From positions 1,178,001-1,242,000 of the forward strand of contig NZ_VFRA01000001.1 in NCBI RefSeq assembly GCF_006788895.1: a DNA stretch of 64,000 nt. The letters are read 5' to 3'. A model generated the notes under the pieces. That model saw only the letters and a list, made by a program, of their open reading frames with translations. It did no database searches and was not told where the DNA came from. The stretch's first letter is position 1, and the number at the start of each line of letters is the position of its first letter. The position numbers and the translations under genes are program-made. Shown here one piece after another: positions 17,574 through 26,951 of this stretch. The stretch is from Rhodoglobus vestalii. Its GTDB lineage: Bacteria; Actinomycetota; Actinomycetes; Actinomycetales; Microbacteriaceae.

Positions 17574-18212
17574 ATGGCCTTCGATAATTTCATCGCACGT
17601 GCAGCAAGTGACACCCCGCACCCCTTTTACCCACTACCCGGGTCTACTCGTGACAGCTATCTCCCGGAGGACGGTGACGGTCAACCAACAACGGCCGTGG
17701 TCAACGCAGCCAGCTCAGAAGTAAGCTCAGCTGGTCGTCGAACTCAGCAGACCGCATGGGCGGCCAAGTTGAAGTCATCCCTAACGGTTACCGACACCCG
17801 GTTGGTTTTCGCAAGCACAGACTTCCTCCGTGGGTTCAAGAAAATCAAAGGTCACTCTTTCGTTGGCCATGTGCGCTACGAGTGGCTTGCGGCAGTGACA
17901 GCATCCGACTTGCATTTCGGCAGGAGCCCCAATCAGGTCCGTGTCGTACTCCATGATCCAGTCGACTCCAACGGAGTGAACGTGGTGACATTCGACCTCG
18001 CTCGAGGCACTTCCGCCACCGCATTTGCGACCGAACTAGTGCGAAGAGCGAGCGCTTTTCGGTCACAGCAGCCCGACAGTGAATTCGGTGGGCCTCTGGT
18101 GAATACAACAAAGAATGGTGGCACACGTTGGCTCCTACCGTTCATCGAAGACACTCAACGTAGCGAACTGATCGATGCCCTTTCTTCAGCGCGAGTTTCA
18201 CCACTTGCATAA
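17574..18212 (+). CDS. Hypothetical cytoplasmic protein, possible PH-like domain
   Basis: A 212-residue soluble protein without signal peptide. The segment from about 65 to 150 (SLTVTDTRLVF ... VRYEWLAAVTASDLHFG ... QVRVVLHDP) has the alternating beta pattern and W/G placement of bacterial PH-like domains that often pair with small membrane proteins, such as the gene just upstream. This is a fold guess, not an identification. Confidence 0.5.
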   Translation: MAFDNFIARAASDTPHPFYPLPGSTRDSYLPEDGDGQPTTAVVNAASSEVSSAGRRTQQTAWAAKLKSSLTVTDTRLVFASTDFLRGFKKIKGHSFVGHVRYEWLAAVTASDLHFGRSPNQVRVVLHDPVDSNGVNVVTFDLARGTSATAFATELVRRASAFRSQQPDSEFGGPLVNTTKNGGTRWLLPFIEDTQRSELIDALSSARVSPLA

Positions 18213-18308
18213 CGCAGGCACACACTTTTTCATGAGCCACGTCCAGGCGCTGCTCCTCTTGCCGCAAGACCGAGCACTATTTCGTTGTCAACCTAAAGGA
18301 AAACGTTC

Positions 18309-18968
18309 ATGTCCTTCCGACCCACCAATTGTGCCTTTATCGCCGCTGCGTTAGCCGTGCTGCTCACTGGCTGCTCAGTCGCTTCCGACACAGTTGCCCC
18401 AACGGCCATAGATTCACCTGCGATCGATGAGCCTATTGCTGAAGAGACGGTAGCGCCGCCGAAGTCCATCACTTGGGAAGCGTCTTGCATGCTTTCTGTC
18501 GATGAGGTCTCCTCGATAATGAGCGATTACAACTGGCAACCGCTCCCAGAGCCTCAGTCGAAGGACTTGGGAGCTGGAGACACCGAATGCGACTACCGCG
18601 AGACCAACCCCGACTCCTATCGCCACATTTCGATTGACTTCCGTCAATACGACCCGGTTGAAACCTACGGCTGGGTATCTCCGAACTATGAAGGCCCCGG
18701 ATTCGCTGCCCCGAACTCAGCAGAAGGAGGGCAGAACGCTTGCGATACAGCGACCGCTGCCCAATGGAGAGGCTTCGACGGGATATGCACCCTCGTCGGT
18801 GACACCCCAGTCGTGATTGGTGCAAATCGGGCGTCAGTCGTCATCTTCCCGGAAGGTTCCTACTTCTACCACTTGGAGGTCTATGGAACCTCCGGAGTTG
18901 AACACGAGGAAGAACCGCTCTTGGCTTTTGCGTCTCTCCTCGCCACTCGCAGCCTTGTTTCTAACTAA
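18309..18968 (+). CDS. DUF3558-like lipoprotein
   Basis: A 219-residue protein with signal peptide and lipobox (LLTGCSV, Cys about residue 22). The mature domain opens with ASCMLSVDEVSSIM and continues with TECDYRE, QNACDTA and GICTLVGD, the Cys pattern and order of actinobacterial DUF3558-type lipoproteins. Such proteins sit on the outer face of the membrane; their role is not established. A ribosome site (aaaggaaaa) precedes the ATG. Another lipoprotein gene follows after 29 bases. Confidence 0.62.
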   Translation: MSFRPTNCAFIAAALAVLLTGCSVASDTVAPTAIDSPAIDEPIAEETVAPPKSITWEASCMLSVDEVSSIMSDYNWQPLPEPQSKDLGAGDTECDYRETNPDSYRHISIDFRQYDPVETYGWVSPNYEGPGFAAPNSAEGGQNACDTATAAQWRGFDGICTLVGDTPVVIGANRASVVIFPEGSYFYHLEVYGTSGVEHEEEPLLAFASLLATRSLVSN

Positions 18969-18997
18969 GCCAACAAACACCAAACGCAGGGATTCTC

Positions 18998-19540
18998 ATG
19001 AACAATTTAGCGCGCAGCGCGGCCGTCATTACAGGTCTTACCCTCGCTGTGCTCCTTTCCGCTTGTGCGTCAAGCCCACGCGACTGGGAGAATTCTGAAC
19101 CCTTAGTGGATTCGGACGACACCATCACCGCGCAGGGAGGGTGCCCAGAACAACTAATTGTGGACTTCGACTACAACGATCCCAACAACAGCACGACAGA
19201 GGTAGACATTTCGGCGATTGAATCCGCGTTCGGCGCCGAGCTGCCTGACGACCTAGTGTGCGTAGTGGTGTCACCAGTCAACAGAGCGGACGGCGAAGTA
19301 TCGTTCTACATATTCTGGCCCGGCAAAGACCAAAACTTCGCTTACTCCGTCGGCAACACTCTAATTGCCGCCGGGGTCCCCGCATTTGGTGACCCAATCG
19401 AATACCGCAGAGACGGCGCCACTATGGCCTTGTGGGCCTACCCTGCCGGCGACAGCATGCATTGGTCCGATAGCTTCGTTGGCTCACCGCAGCTTGTAGT
19501 CGGTGAGGGAGCCATCCCTGACAAGGGCTATGTGCGCTGA
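18998..19540 (+). CDS. Putative lipoprotein
   Basis: A 180-residue protein with signal peptide and lipobox (LLSACAS, Cys about residue 25). The mature part is acidic and beta-rich, with Cys in GGCPEQL and DDLVCVV; no family recognised. It follows the DUF3558-like gene in the same orientation and has its own ribosome site (cagggattct), so the two are probably cotranscribed. Confidence 0.6.
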   Translation: MNNLARSAAVITGLTLAVLLSACASSPRDWENSEPLVDSDDTITAQGGCPEQLIVDFDYNDPNNSTTEVDISAIESAFGAELPDDLVCVVVSPVNRADGEVSFYIFWPGKDQNFAYSVGNTLIAAGVPAFGDPIEYRRDGATMALWAYPAGDSMHWSDSFVGSPQLVVGEGAIPDKGYVR

Positions 19541-19834
19541 TTTTTCCTGTTTTTTGGGAGACGCCGACGATCAGAAGTCTCAGCGGCACCGTTGAGTAAC
19601 CGTGCCCGAACACCTTAATGACTTGCTTTTCACAACGCCCCAAATTACGAGTCTTCGCTGCAGAAGCAAAATAGTGTTAAATAGCTCGGCTGTCGAGCGT
19701 GCGCTCCCACCTCCGAGAAGACCACGCGCCAGCTGGCCGCAAGTCTCCTTCTGGCATTTAAATATCCCGTGCGAACAAATCCTAAAAGCGCCTCCTCAGC
19801 GGCGGGCCAAGAGCGAAGGCACGTGGACGTGTAG

Positions 19835-20449
19835 CGCCAACGTACTACCCCTTTCTTCTCGTTCTCCGACCAGTGGAACGGCACCGGAACGGAATGGACA
19901 ATCAACGAGAGTGAGTGCGTTGACGTCGGTGTACTCACCGCCGCAAATGGCATCTCCGGGATCGCCGCGCTTGACAGTAACTCCATCGACGAGCTTGGCT
20001 GTCAAAACGCTAACGAAGCCGACAACTACGCGATCGGATACTTTCACTTTCCGTCGACCCTCATCGAAAACGGTGTCGGGCCCACCGCTATCGAGGTGCC
20101 GTCGCTTGGGCCAGATGCTTGGCAGTTTCCCCAACTAGCAGTCAAGCCTGAGGGCTGCACTTTCATCGTCTCCCTAGCCGATGAACGGTCGTATCGCTTA
20201 GGCCTCACCGTCAACAACGTCGCGAAGTCCGTCGACGAGTCGTGCGTGGAGGCGGTTGCATTCCTTCGAACAATCGCCAACCAAGGTGCAACAGCTGCGG
20301 CCACTCCGACCTGTGATGAAATTGATGCTGACTCGGCCCACACAGGCGTACTGCAAGAGTTCACTGACCGGTATTTCCGCGGGAGCTTCTATCGATCAAT
20401 GAGTTGGGCGTGGCAGGAATGCAACCTTGACTTCGGCAGTGACGAATAG
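19835..20449 (+). pseudogene. 5'-truncated DUF3558-like lipoprotein gene, C-terminal copy 3 of 3
   Basis: An open frame begins right after a TAG at about 19832 and runs to the TAG at 20447. It reads WNGTGTEWTINESECVDVGV, LDSNSIDELGCQNAN, PEGCTFIVSLADE and ends SMSWAWQECNLDFGSDE. The Cys spacing and WN...C pattern look like the mature part of a DUF3558-type lipoprotein. No start codon with a signal peptide precedes it, so the 5' end is lost or in another frame. Its last 165 bases are duplicated at 10343 and partly at 11738. The gap 19541-19834 holds nothing else I recognise. Confidence 0.55.
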
Positions 20450-20599
20450 TCCCAATTTCAGTTTCCATGGTGTGCTTCGGATTTGCAGCGGACACGCTGG
20501 TGTTCGTCGTCTGCGCGTTTCTAACTCCCCGATTTGGGGTCTTCTCTAGCGACTCCACCTCGGTAAGGTTTACGTGAACTATTAGAAAAGAGCTCTCAC

Positions 20600-20944
20600 G
20601 TGGACCCGCTTTCCCTCCTCATCATCCTTGTAGTCATTATTGGTGTCGTCACATTGATCGTTGCCCGCAATAAACGACGTAGTGCCGGAAATTTTCGGTC
20701 GGGCGCCACGCAAATTCCTCCCGGTGCAAAAACTAACACCCTCGCGCTGGTGTCATTCATCCTCTCCTTTTTTGCATCTATACCTGCCGTAGTGGTCGGC
20801 CATGTCGCCCTCAACCAGCTAGCAGTCCGTCAAGAATCCGGCAGAGGGTTTGCCATCGCAGGTCTAACGATCGGCTACATCTCAATCGTCATCAGCCTCG
20901 TAGCAATTGCAGTTCTACTAAGCACTTCGTCGCAGTTCCGCTAA
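20600..20944 (+). CDS. DUF4190-like membrane protein
   Basis: A 114-residue membrane protein. After an N-terminal span (LLIILVVIIGVVTLIVA) and a basic linker it has the DUF4190 pattern: TNTLALVSFILSFF, then IPAVVVGHVALNQL, then GRGFAIAGLTIGYISIV, giving three helices in total. DUF4190 proteins are common in actinobacteria and often accompany lipoproteins; function unknown. Start is GTG. Confidence 0.7.
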   Translation: MDPLSLLIILVVIIGVVTLIVARNKRRSAGNFRSGATQIPPGAKTNTLALVSFILSFFASIPAVVVGHVALNQLAVRQESGRGFAIAGLTIGYISIVISLVAIAVLLSTSSQFR

Positions 20945-21226
20945 AGAACGTAACGGTTCCCATCATTTGCTGCTCTCACCCAGGCTCATTGTGGCAGTTG
21001 AAGCATCAATAGCTTGGCCATCCGCGCTAACCTGCACACAGAGATGATGGACTTGGCTCCGGCGGTGTGTGACTCGCTTTTACACCGACACCCTTGACGG
21101 GTTGTCTTTATGTGGATTTGTCCACGCTGCCGGTGCCACTGTCGCGTGGCCGGGCAGGACATGACTTGATAGGAGCCTGACCGGAAGTCGTCTCACCTTT
21201 GTGCCGTCTGCCCCACCCAGCCCGCG
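20945..21226 (+). ncRNA. IS110 left end, candidate bridge RNA region
   Basis: A 280-base non-coding stretch directly upstream of an intact IS110-type transposase; only about 20-25 bases separate the transposase stop from the old host sequence on the other side. In IS110-group elements the longer non-coding end encodes the bridge (seek) RNA that pairs with donor and target DNA. Short self-complementary segments occur here (for example gacgggttgtc and ggatttgtcc). Exact RNA ends cannot be placed from sequence. Confidence 0.45.
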
Positions 21227-22528
21227 ATGACTGTTCATTCATTAGCGGAAAGGAACTCGTCCATGACGAGCATGACATCTCTCACCCTCGCAGCCAATCC
21301 CGAGCGCTTACCCGGGCCCTTGTTCGCTGGGATCGACACCCACAAGGACACCCACCATGTTGCGGTCGTTGACGGGACCGGGCGGCCCGTAAACGATCGC
21401 GAGTTCCCAGCGACGCCCACCGGTTACGCCCAGGTGGTCGCGTTCTTCCAGTCGCACGGGCCCGTCGAGCGAGTCGGCGTCGAGGGGACGGGTTCGTATG
21501 GGGCGGGCATTTCCCGCGTCTTGGCGGCGGCGGGGTTCACCGTGATGGAGATCGCACGGCCGAACCGGCGCCACCGCAGGCTCAAAGGCAAGTCGGACCC
21601 GATCGATGCGCACCAAGCTGCCCTGGCCGTCATCGCTGGCACCGAGGCTGGGATCCCGAAAAGAGGCGATGGATTGGTTGAATCGCTGCGGATCCTGGTG
21701 AGTGAGCGGCATTCCGCAGTCAAAGCCCGATCGCAGGCCATGAACCAGATCCACGGCCTGCTCGTCACCGCACCTGACCAGGTTCGCCAGGATTACCGAG
21801 CATTGGGGGGCGAGAAGCTCGTGGCTGTTCTGAGCCGAAGCCGGCCAGCTCCTGGAGCGGATCCCGCCATTGTTGCCAGGCACACCCTGAAACGTCTCGC
21901 ACTCAGGCACAGTCTGCTTCGAGATGAGATTGCGGTCATCGATAGCCACCTCAACATCCTTATCCGGGTTCTCAACCCGGTCCTGCTCGCGCTCAGTGGC
22001 GTCGGCATCGTCACCGCAGCCACGCTCCTGACAGCCGCCGGAGACAACCCCGAGAGGCTGGCTTCCGCGGCAGCGTTTGCTGCGCTCTGCGGGGCCGCCC
22101 CGATCCCCGCATCGTCCGGCCAACGAGTGCGCCACCGCCTCTCCCGCGGAGGCAACCGGAAAGCGAACAGTGCCCTGCACCGGATTGTGCTCCTTCGGAT
22201 GAGACACCAGGAACCCCGCACCGCGTCCTACTTCGCTCGCCGTCGTGCCGAGGGGCTCTCCGACCGGGACATAGTCCGATGCCTGAAACGACACATCGCA
22301 AACGAGATCTTCCGTGCGCTCACCGCCCCGATTCCCGAGACCCCAACGGGCATGCTGCTGCGTCGCCGACGTCAAGAACTCGAGATCCCCATCACGATCC
22401 TTGCCGCAACCCTCGGGGTCCCTTACCAGCGGCTACGCCGACTCGAAATCGGAACCCGCGGCGACACCGAACTCGAGCAGAAAGCACACGAGGCACTCAA
22501 CCAAATCGAGACCCCAAAAGCCGCTTGA
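21227..22528 (+). CDS. IS110-family transposase (DEDD recombinase)
   Basis: A 433-residue transposase. The N-terminal RuvC-like DEDD domain begins FAGIDTHKDTHHVAVVDG with Asp37; Glu86 lies in VGVEGTGS and Asp124/Asp127 in KSDPIDAHQAA. The C-terminal Transposase_20 domain includes LSGVGIVTAATLL and FAALCGAAPIPASSGQRVRHRLSRGGN with the candidate catalytic Ser. Length is normal or slightly long; ATGs at 21227 and 21263 are both possible. Uninterrupted, hence possibly active. It has inserted next to, and probably cut, a CitE-like gene. Confidence 0.9.
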   Translation: MTVHSLAERNSSMTSMTSLTLAANPERLPGPLFAGIDTHKDTHHVAVVDGTGRPVNDREFPATPTGYAQVVAFFQSHGPVERVGVEGTGSYGAGISRVLAAAGFTVMEIARPNRRHRRLKGKSDPIDAHQAALAVIAGTEAGIPKRGDGLVESLRILVSERHSAVKARSQAMNQIHGLLVTAPDQVRQDYRALGGEKLVAVLSRSRPAPGADPAIVARHTLKRLALRHSLLRDEIAVIDSHLNILIRVLNPVLLALSGVGIVTAATLLTAAGDNPERLASAAAFAALCGAAPIPASSGQRVRHRLSRGGNRKANSALHRIVLLRMRHQEPRTASYFARRRAEGLSDRDIVRCLKRHIANEIFRALTAPIPETPTGMLLRRRRQELEIPITILAATLGVPYQRLRRLEIGTRGDTELEQKAHEALNQIETPKAA

Positions 22529-22540
22529 CAACAATAGGAG

Positions 22541-23290
22541 CATCCACTCAGCGGGACGCGACCGATTATCGTCCTTGAGGATGCTGTCGCGAGCGTCGAC
22601 AAGGCTGCGGCTCGCAAGGCACTCATCGCGAACCCGCTGGATCCGGCACGCACCATCGTGCGCATCAACCCCGCGGGTACCCAAGACCACGACAGCGACC
22701 TCGAAGCTCTCGAACAGACCGAGTACCGCACCGTCATGTTGTCGAAGGCAGAGTCGGTCGCCGATTTCGATGCGCTCACCGAGCTCGACGTAATCGCCCT
22801 GTGCGAGACGGCTCGCGGTGTGCTCGCAGCAACTAGCCTTGCGGCGCTCGATTGCGTGGTCGCTCTCATGTGGGGTGCCGAAGATTTGGTTGCCTCGCTC
22901 GGGGGAACTTCGTCACGTGTTGACGACGGGCCCTACCGGGGCGTGGCGCTTCATGCGCGGTCGTCGGTGTTGCTTGCGGCTGGTGCCTATTCGAAGGCAG
23001 TGATCGACGCCGTGCATCTCGACATTGCCGACACGGAGGGTCTCGGTGCTGAGGCTCGGGATGCTGCAGCACTCGGGTTCACGGCGACGGCCTGCATTCA
23101 TCCCTCTCAGGTCGCGGTTGTGCGCGAGAGCTATGCGCCGACCGTCGAGCAAATTGCGTCAGCACGGGCACTTCTCGCCGCCGCGGAAACGCGGCTTGGC
23201 GTCTTCAGCTTCGAGGGCCGCATGGTGGATGGGCCGATCCTGCGCCATGCTGAGTGCGTTGTTGCGCGGGCTGTGCATCGCGAGGCTGAT
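22541..23290 (+). pseudogene. CitE/HpcH-type lyase fragment
   Basis: The frame reads RPIIVLEDAVASVDKAAARKAL, TIVRINPAGT, LDVIALCETARGVL, VVALMWGAEDLVASLGG, ACIHPSQVAVVRE and ends near RHAECVVARA. This is the TIM-barrel HpcH/HpaI aldolase / citrate lyase beta-like family (CoA-ester lyases), with conserved LEDAV, R-I-N, CET and HPSQ motifs. The first 30 or so residues (the usual SxLFVPG start) are missing at the IS110 right end, and after residue VHRE the frame enters the antisense of the next gene. It is a remnant of a metabolic gene. Confidence 0.75.
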
Positions 23291-23304
23291 TTTCCGGCTT
23301 CAAT

Positions 23305-24153
23305 TTACACCGGCGGCGTCAGCTCGCCCACTGTACCCCAATCGCTCCAGACGATACTTTTCTCTCCGCTATTACCGTTTGGTGCGTCGTGGATGGCTTG
23401 GAGGACCCGCGGCTCGAAATCACCAGTAATGTCAAGGGTTGCGGATTCCCAAATGATGCCCGGGGCAGTCGCATTCTCTGTCGGCGTCATCGCAACGAGA
23501 TGGAAGACTATTTCGCTTACGTCTCCATCGACTGCTCCGTCAGCGGATTCTACCGTGAAATCGAGGAAGCTATTGTCGGTGAAAATACTGCCAGCGGAAG
23601 TTTCGTCAGACGACTTGATGAAGGTTCTCGCAGAGGAAGGGTCCACCTCATTCCAAGCACCGTGAAGTCCATCGCCCCAAGCCCGGTCTCCGATTACGCG
23701 TACCTCCGACCGTGTATCTCCGATGACGTAAACGTTATTTGACGAATTTTGCTCTAGATTGAGGATCCAGCTCGACTTTTGAATGGTCTCCCCAGACTGC
23801 CACACCAACTCGAACCCGTAGGAACCTGCAGCAATCGCCGAAGCAATCAAGCATTCCGATAATTGGTCTCCATCGATGCTAGACCCGACAGCGAGGGTAA
23901 TAGCTGTGCACTCGACGGGAGTTGACGGAGCAAGCTCCTTCGTTGGTTCGGCAACAGCTTCCGAGTCCGAGTCGGATGAGCCAGTCGGGGTTCCTGAACT
24001 ACTTTGCGGACTAGTGCAGCCGACGAGAACGAAGGCCGCCAGAACGGGTATCGCAATTAAAGCGGGAGTCCGCGACCGATGCCTAGACTGCGCCGACGCT
24101 TTATTGTCTTTAGTCTCCGTGAAGTCTGGGCTAGCGAGGCAATCTAGAGTCAT
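23305..24153 (-). CDS. Putative lipoprotein
   Basis: A 282-residue protein. I chose the ATG at 24153 (ribosome site gaagga) over upstream frame codons; the N-terminus then has a polar stretch of about 35 residues, a hydrophobic span (ALIAIPVLAAFVLVGCTS) and a lipobox Cys. The long n-region is unusual. The mature part has AITLAVGSSIDGDQLSECLIASAIAAG and beta-rich sequence ending in VGELTPPV. No family recognised. Its 3' end abuts the broken CitE-like gene, marking an insertion junction. Confidence 0.55.
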   Translation of the reverse strand: MTLDCLASPDFTETKDNKASAQSRHRSRTPALIAIPVLAAFVLVGCTSPQSSSGTPTGSSDSDSEAVAEPTKELAPSTPVECTAITLAVGSSIDGDQLSECLIASAIAAGSYGFELVWQSGETIQKSSWILNLEQNSSNNVYVIGDTRSEVRVIGDRAWGDGLHGAWNEVDPSSARTFIKSSDETSAGSIFTDNSFLDFTVESADGAVDGDVSEIVFHLVAMTPTENATAPGIIWESATLDITGDFEPRVLQAIHDAPNGNSGEKSIVWSDWGTVGELTPPV

Positions 24154-24316
24154 ACAAAATCCTTCAGTAGGGTTCGCCAAAAGTATCACACGCCTACAAC
24201 GGGTCGGTATCGAGCCGAGACCTCGAGTTCGTAGAGTCGGTGGCCGGCGTCCCAATGAGGGCTGGCGGTAACCCGGTGCTCGCGCATCGAAAACTCGCCG
24301 ACACACGGCGCGAGCG

Positions 24317-24425
24317 CTACTCCTCTAACGTGTTGACGATGGCGTGCGCGGCACGGTCGAGGTACGCCCAGATTTCGACGTCGTAGAGCGGCGGCAATTC
24401 GAGGGTGTCGAGCGCGTTGTGACCT
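24317..24425 (-). pseudogene. C-terminal end of an unidentified gene
   Basis: Minus-strand frame HNALDTLELPPLYDVEIWAYLD then AAHAIVNTLEE-stop. It reads like a genuine protein end but begins abruptly at the IS3 remnant, so the rest is lost. With the CitE fragment it may be the last trace of a host metabolic locus. I cannot name the family. Confidence 0.35.
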
Positions 24426-24461
24426 GACCTATGGTTTGGTTTCCACTCGGGGTGACTAGCT

Positions 24462-25553
24462 TCAGGCGGATATTGGTTGCGGAGTGTGGGCGAGGTCGTA
24501 TTCGTGGGGTGTTGCGTAACTGAGTGCGGAGTGTCGTCGTCGGCGATTGTAGAACACCTGGATGTACTCGAAGATAGCGTTCGCGAGCTCGATTCGGGTC
24601 CGCCACTTCTTACGGTTCAGCAACTCGATCTGCATTGATGACCAGAAGGATTCCATCATGGCATTATCGAGCCCGTCGCCAACGGTTCCAAACGAAGGCA
24701 AGAGACCGGCCGAACGAATCTTCTGGGTGAAAACCCACGAGGTGAATTGGACTCCGTGATCGGCATGAACGATTCCGCCGGGCGCTGGTGTGCGCGCCCT
24801 GATAGCCATATCAACGGCGTTCACGACAAGCGTTGAGTCCTGTTTAGAGTCAATAGCCCAGCCGACGATCATGCGGCTGCACGCGTCAAGGACTGCCGCG
24901 CAGAAAACCTTTCCTTCCCGCGTGGGATGCTCCGTAATATCGGTGACCCAAAGTTCGTTCAAGTTGAGGCGATGGAACTTCCGGTTGACAAGATCATCGG
25001 CCGTAGCCACGCCCTTCAGACGTTTCACACGCATAGGACCGGGAAGACCACCGATTCCTGCTTTCGTCATCAGCACCGAGACCAGGCGGCTTGAGCATTG
25101 GATATCCATGCCGATCGTGAGTTCGGCATGGATACGCCGACATCCGTAGGTGCCACGAGAGGCGATAAGGGGTCTCCCGAATCAGACCAGTGAGCCAGAG
25201 TCTGCGGAGCTGCGTTGAGCTGGTCGGGCGTTTTCGATACCGGTAGTAGCCCTGTCTGGATACTCCGAGAAGGCGGCAGCAAACCTGAACTGGTGCCCCG
25301 GCGTCGACAAGTCGATCGATCACCGGGTGCGCCCTTGTGGGTCGACGCCTTCCTCCTCTTCGAGCCATTTCGAGGCTCGTTTCAGAATCTCGAGTTCTTG
25401 TTCGAGTTGCCGAATCCGCTGTCGTGCCGATCGAAGTTCAGCCGCTTCCTGGGTGCTATCGCCGGGCCGGCGTCCGTGATCGATGTCGTCTTGACGCAGC
25501 CAGGAATGCAGTGTGACCTCGTGGATACCAAGATCAGTGGCGGTCTGTTTGAC
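24462..25553 (-). pseudogene. IS3-family element remnant (orfA and orfB, frameshifted)
   Basis: On the minus strand, 25553-25320 reads as OrfA without its first 20-25 residues (TATDLGIHEVTLHSWLRQDD, then the coiled coil RQLEQELEILKRASKWLEEE). OrfB starts around 25368 (PVIDRLVDAGAPVQVCCRLLGV), breaks frame near 25165 and continues in 25109-24462 with a complete DDE set (LWVTDITEH, VHADHGVQF, NAMMESFWS). At 25558-25579 a sequence like the end of the intact IS3 (GGGTCTGCTGCA on the minus strand) marks its border; the left border near 24421 is unclear. Confidence 0.8.
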
Positions 25554-25577
25554 CTGTCACCTACTCGTGCAGCAGAC

Positions 25578-25972
25578 CCTTCTGCGTTCGAATCCGTAGT
25601 TATAAACTTGGCGCTAGAAACTGGGTGTAGCTATGCTGATGCAGACATATCCAACGGCCCGGACAACGGACATGAACACCCGCAGGGTCGACATAGCCCG
25701 AGACCTTTAGCAATCTAGGTATCGAATCGGGGCACTGGTTGCCGCCAATTGAAGAACCCGACATAAGTTCATTGCACGAAGGAGCTACTGATGCGGTCAT
25801 TGTTACCCACTCTTGTTCTCGCAGTTCTGCTGGGCATAACCGCCTGTTCGAGCCCCGGCGAATCTTCTCCGGCAGATCAAAGCGGCGCTTCGGCAGAGCC
25901 GAGCGAGACCGAGCCTGAAATTACCTACGAACAAGATATTGCAGCAGCTATCGCTGAGCGACCAACTGTCGG
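25578..25972. repeat. 395-bp direct repeat, copy 2 (promoter plus lipoprotein leader)
   Basis: Counterpart of 10653-11047 with one visible mismatch. It begins right at the IS3-like end at 25579 and stops sharply inside the coding sequence at codon 61. Confidence 0.85.
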
Positions 25973-26543
25973 TTCGCCAGAGTACGAAGCACTTGTTGAT
26001 TCATACCGGATTGATGCGTCAAAATACACCACTCCCGAAGAAGTTGCTCTAGCATTTGGCGAAACGCTTGTTGAAGACTGGTTTGGTGCAGGGTTCGATG
26101 AAGTCCCGAAAGACTTCTTTGATCAGGCGCTCGCGCTCTCAATGGATGAAATGGGAGACAAGATGGAACATGAATACTGGACAGAAGTCTTCAGCGAAGC
26201 ACTTTTCGGCACAGACAGTGCCAGTCTGTTTGGCGAGCAGCAAGGTGTTTTCGATGCTTCCGTTCGTGACCATAACATGTTCTTGAAACAGAGAATACTG
26301 ACCGCAAATGAAGAAAATCCTACAGAGCTTACTGTTACAAATGAATCAGTAGAGTTTGATATTACGTCAGCGAACGTCTTGAACGGACGGTACAATTTTA
26401 CTTTTTGGCCGAATGAAGATAACAGCCTCACAAACAACAATGACAACGAAGTGGAAAATAAGCCTAGAGGTGGTTCTATCGGTTTTACACTTAGGCTAAA
26501 CCCAGACTCTGACAGTTGGTACTACGCAGCCAAAGACCTATAG
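25791..26543 (+). CDS. Putative lipoprotein, family A member 2
   Basis: A 250-residue paralogue of the protein at 10866. The signal peptide, lipobox (LLGITACSS) and linker up to VGSPEY are identical; the following domain is related but clearly changed (EALVDSYRIDASKY, AFGETLVEDWFGAGFDEVP, RYNFTFWPNEDNSLT). The 3' part is AT-rich compared with surrounding genes. A shared leader with varied mature domains suggests recombination or selection for diversity. Function unknown. Confidence 0.62.
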   Translation: MRSLLPTLVLAVLLGITACSSPGESSPADQSGASAEPSETEPEITYEQDIAAAIAERPTVGSPEYEALVDSYRIDASKYTTPEEVALAFGETLVEDWFGAGFDEVPKDFFDQALALSMDEMGDKMEHEYWTEVFSEALFGTDSASLFGEQQGVFDASVRDHNMFLKQRILTANEENPTELTVTNESVEFDITSANVLNGRYNFTFWPNEDNSLTNNNDNEVENKPRGGSIGFTLRLNPDSDSWYYAAKDL

Positions 26544-26627
26544 AGTCATTCTCGCGTAAAGACCACAGCCCTTAGCTTCTCGCTTCCTATTTTACCGCTT
26601 ATGCTGTTCAATCGAGCGAGAGGTTTT

Positions 26628-26880
26628 ATGACTAGAGCAAATATTAGAATAAGCACAAAAAAGACCTTTTTAGCTGCATCAGCCTTTTTGTTTGTTCTTT
26701 TATCCTACCGTTTATTCAATCTATCCGTGCCTACGCGGCGCCTCAGGTAACGTGGCGGAGTACTACTTCACTGGGACCGCTAATGAAGACGGTGCCGGAC
26801 GTATTATAATCCCCAAGGCTTTTGCGGACAAACTTAAGGCAGATAACGGATTTGGGACTGCTGAAAGTTTGGTTGATTCG
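26628..26880 (+). pseudogene. Truncated exported-protein gene
   Basis: A ribosome site (gcgagagg) and ATG at 26628 begin a signal-peptide-like sequence (KKTFLAASAFLFVLLS), but the frame stops early. Plausible mature sequence continues in another frame (GNVAEYYFTGTANEDGAG, RIIIPKAFADKLKADNGFG) until 26880, where an IS-end-like sequence (gtgacctgacc, then gcggcagaccc) cuts it off. Likely a frameshifted and truncated secreted protein of AT-rich origin. Confidence 0.4.
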
Positions 26881-26951
26881 GTGACCTGACCTTGCGGCAG
26901 ACCCTTTTGACAGCTGAGCTGAAACGGATCTCAGTTACATCAGCTACAACC

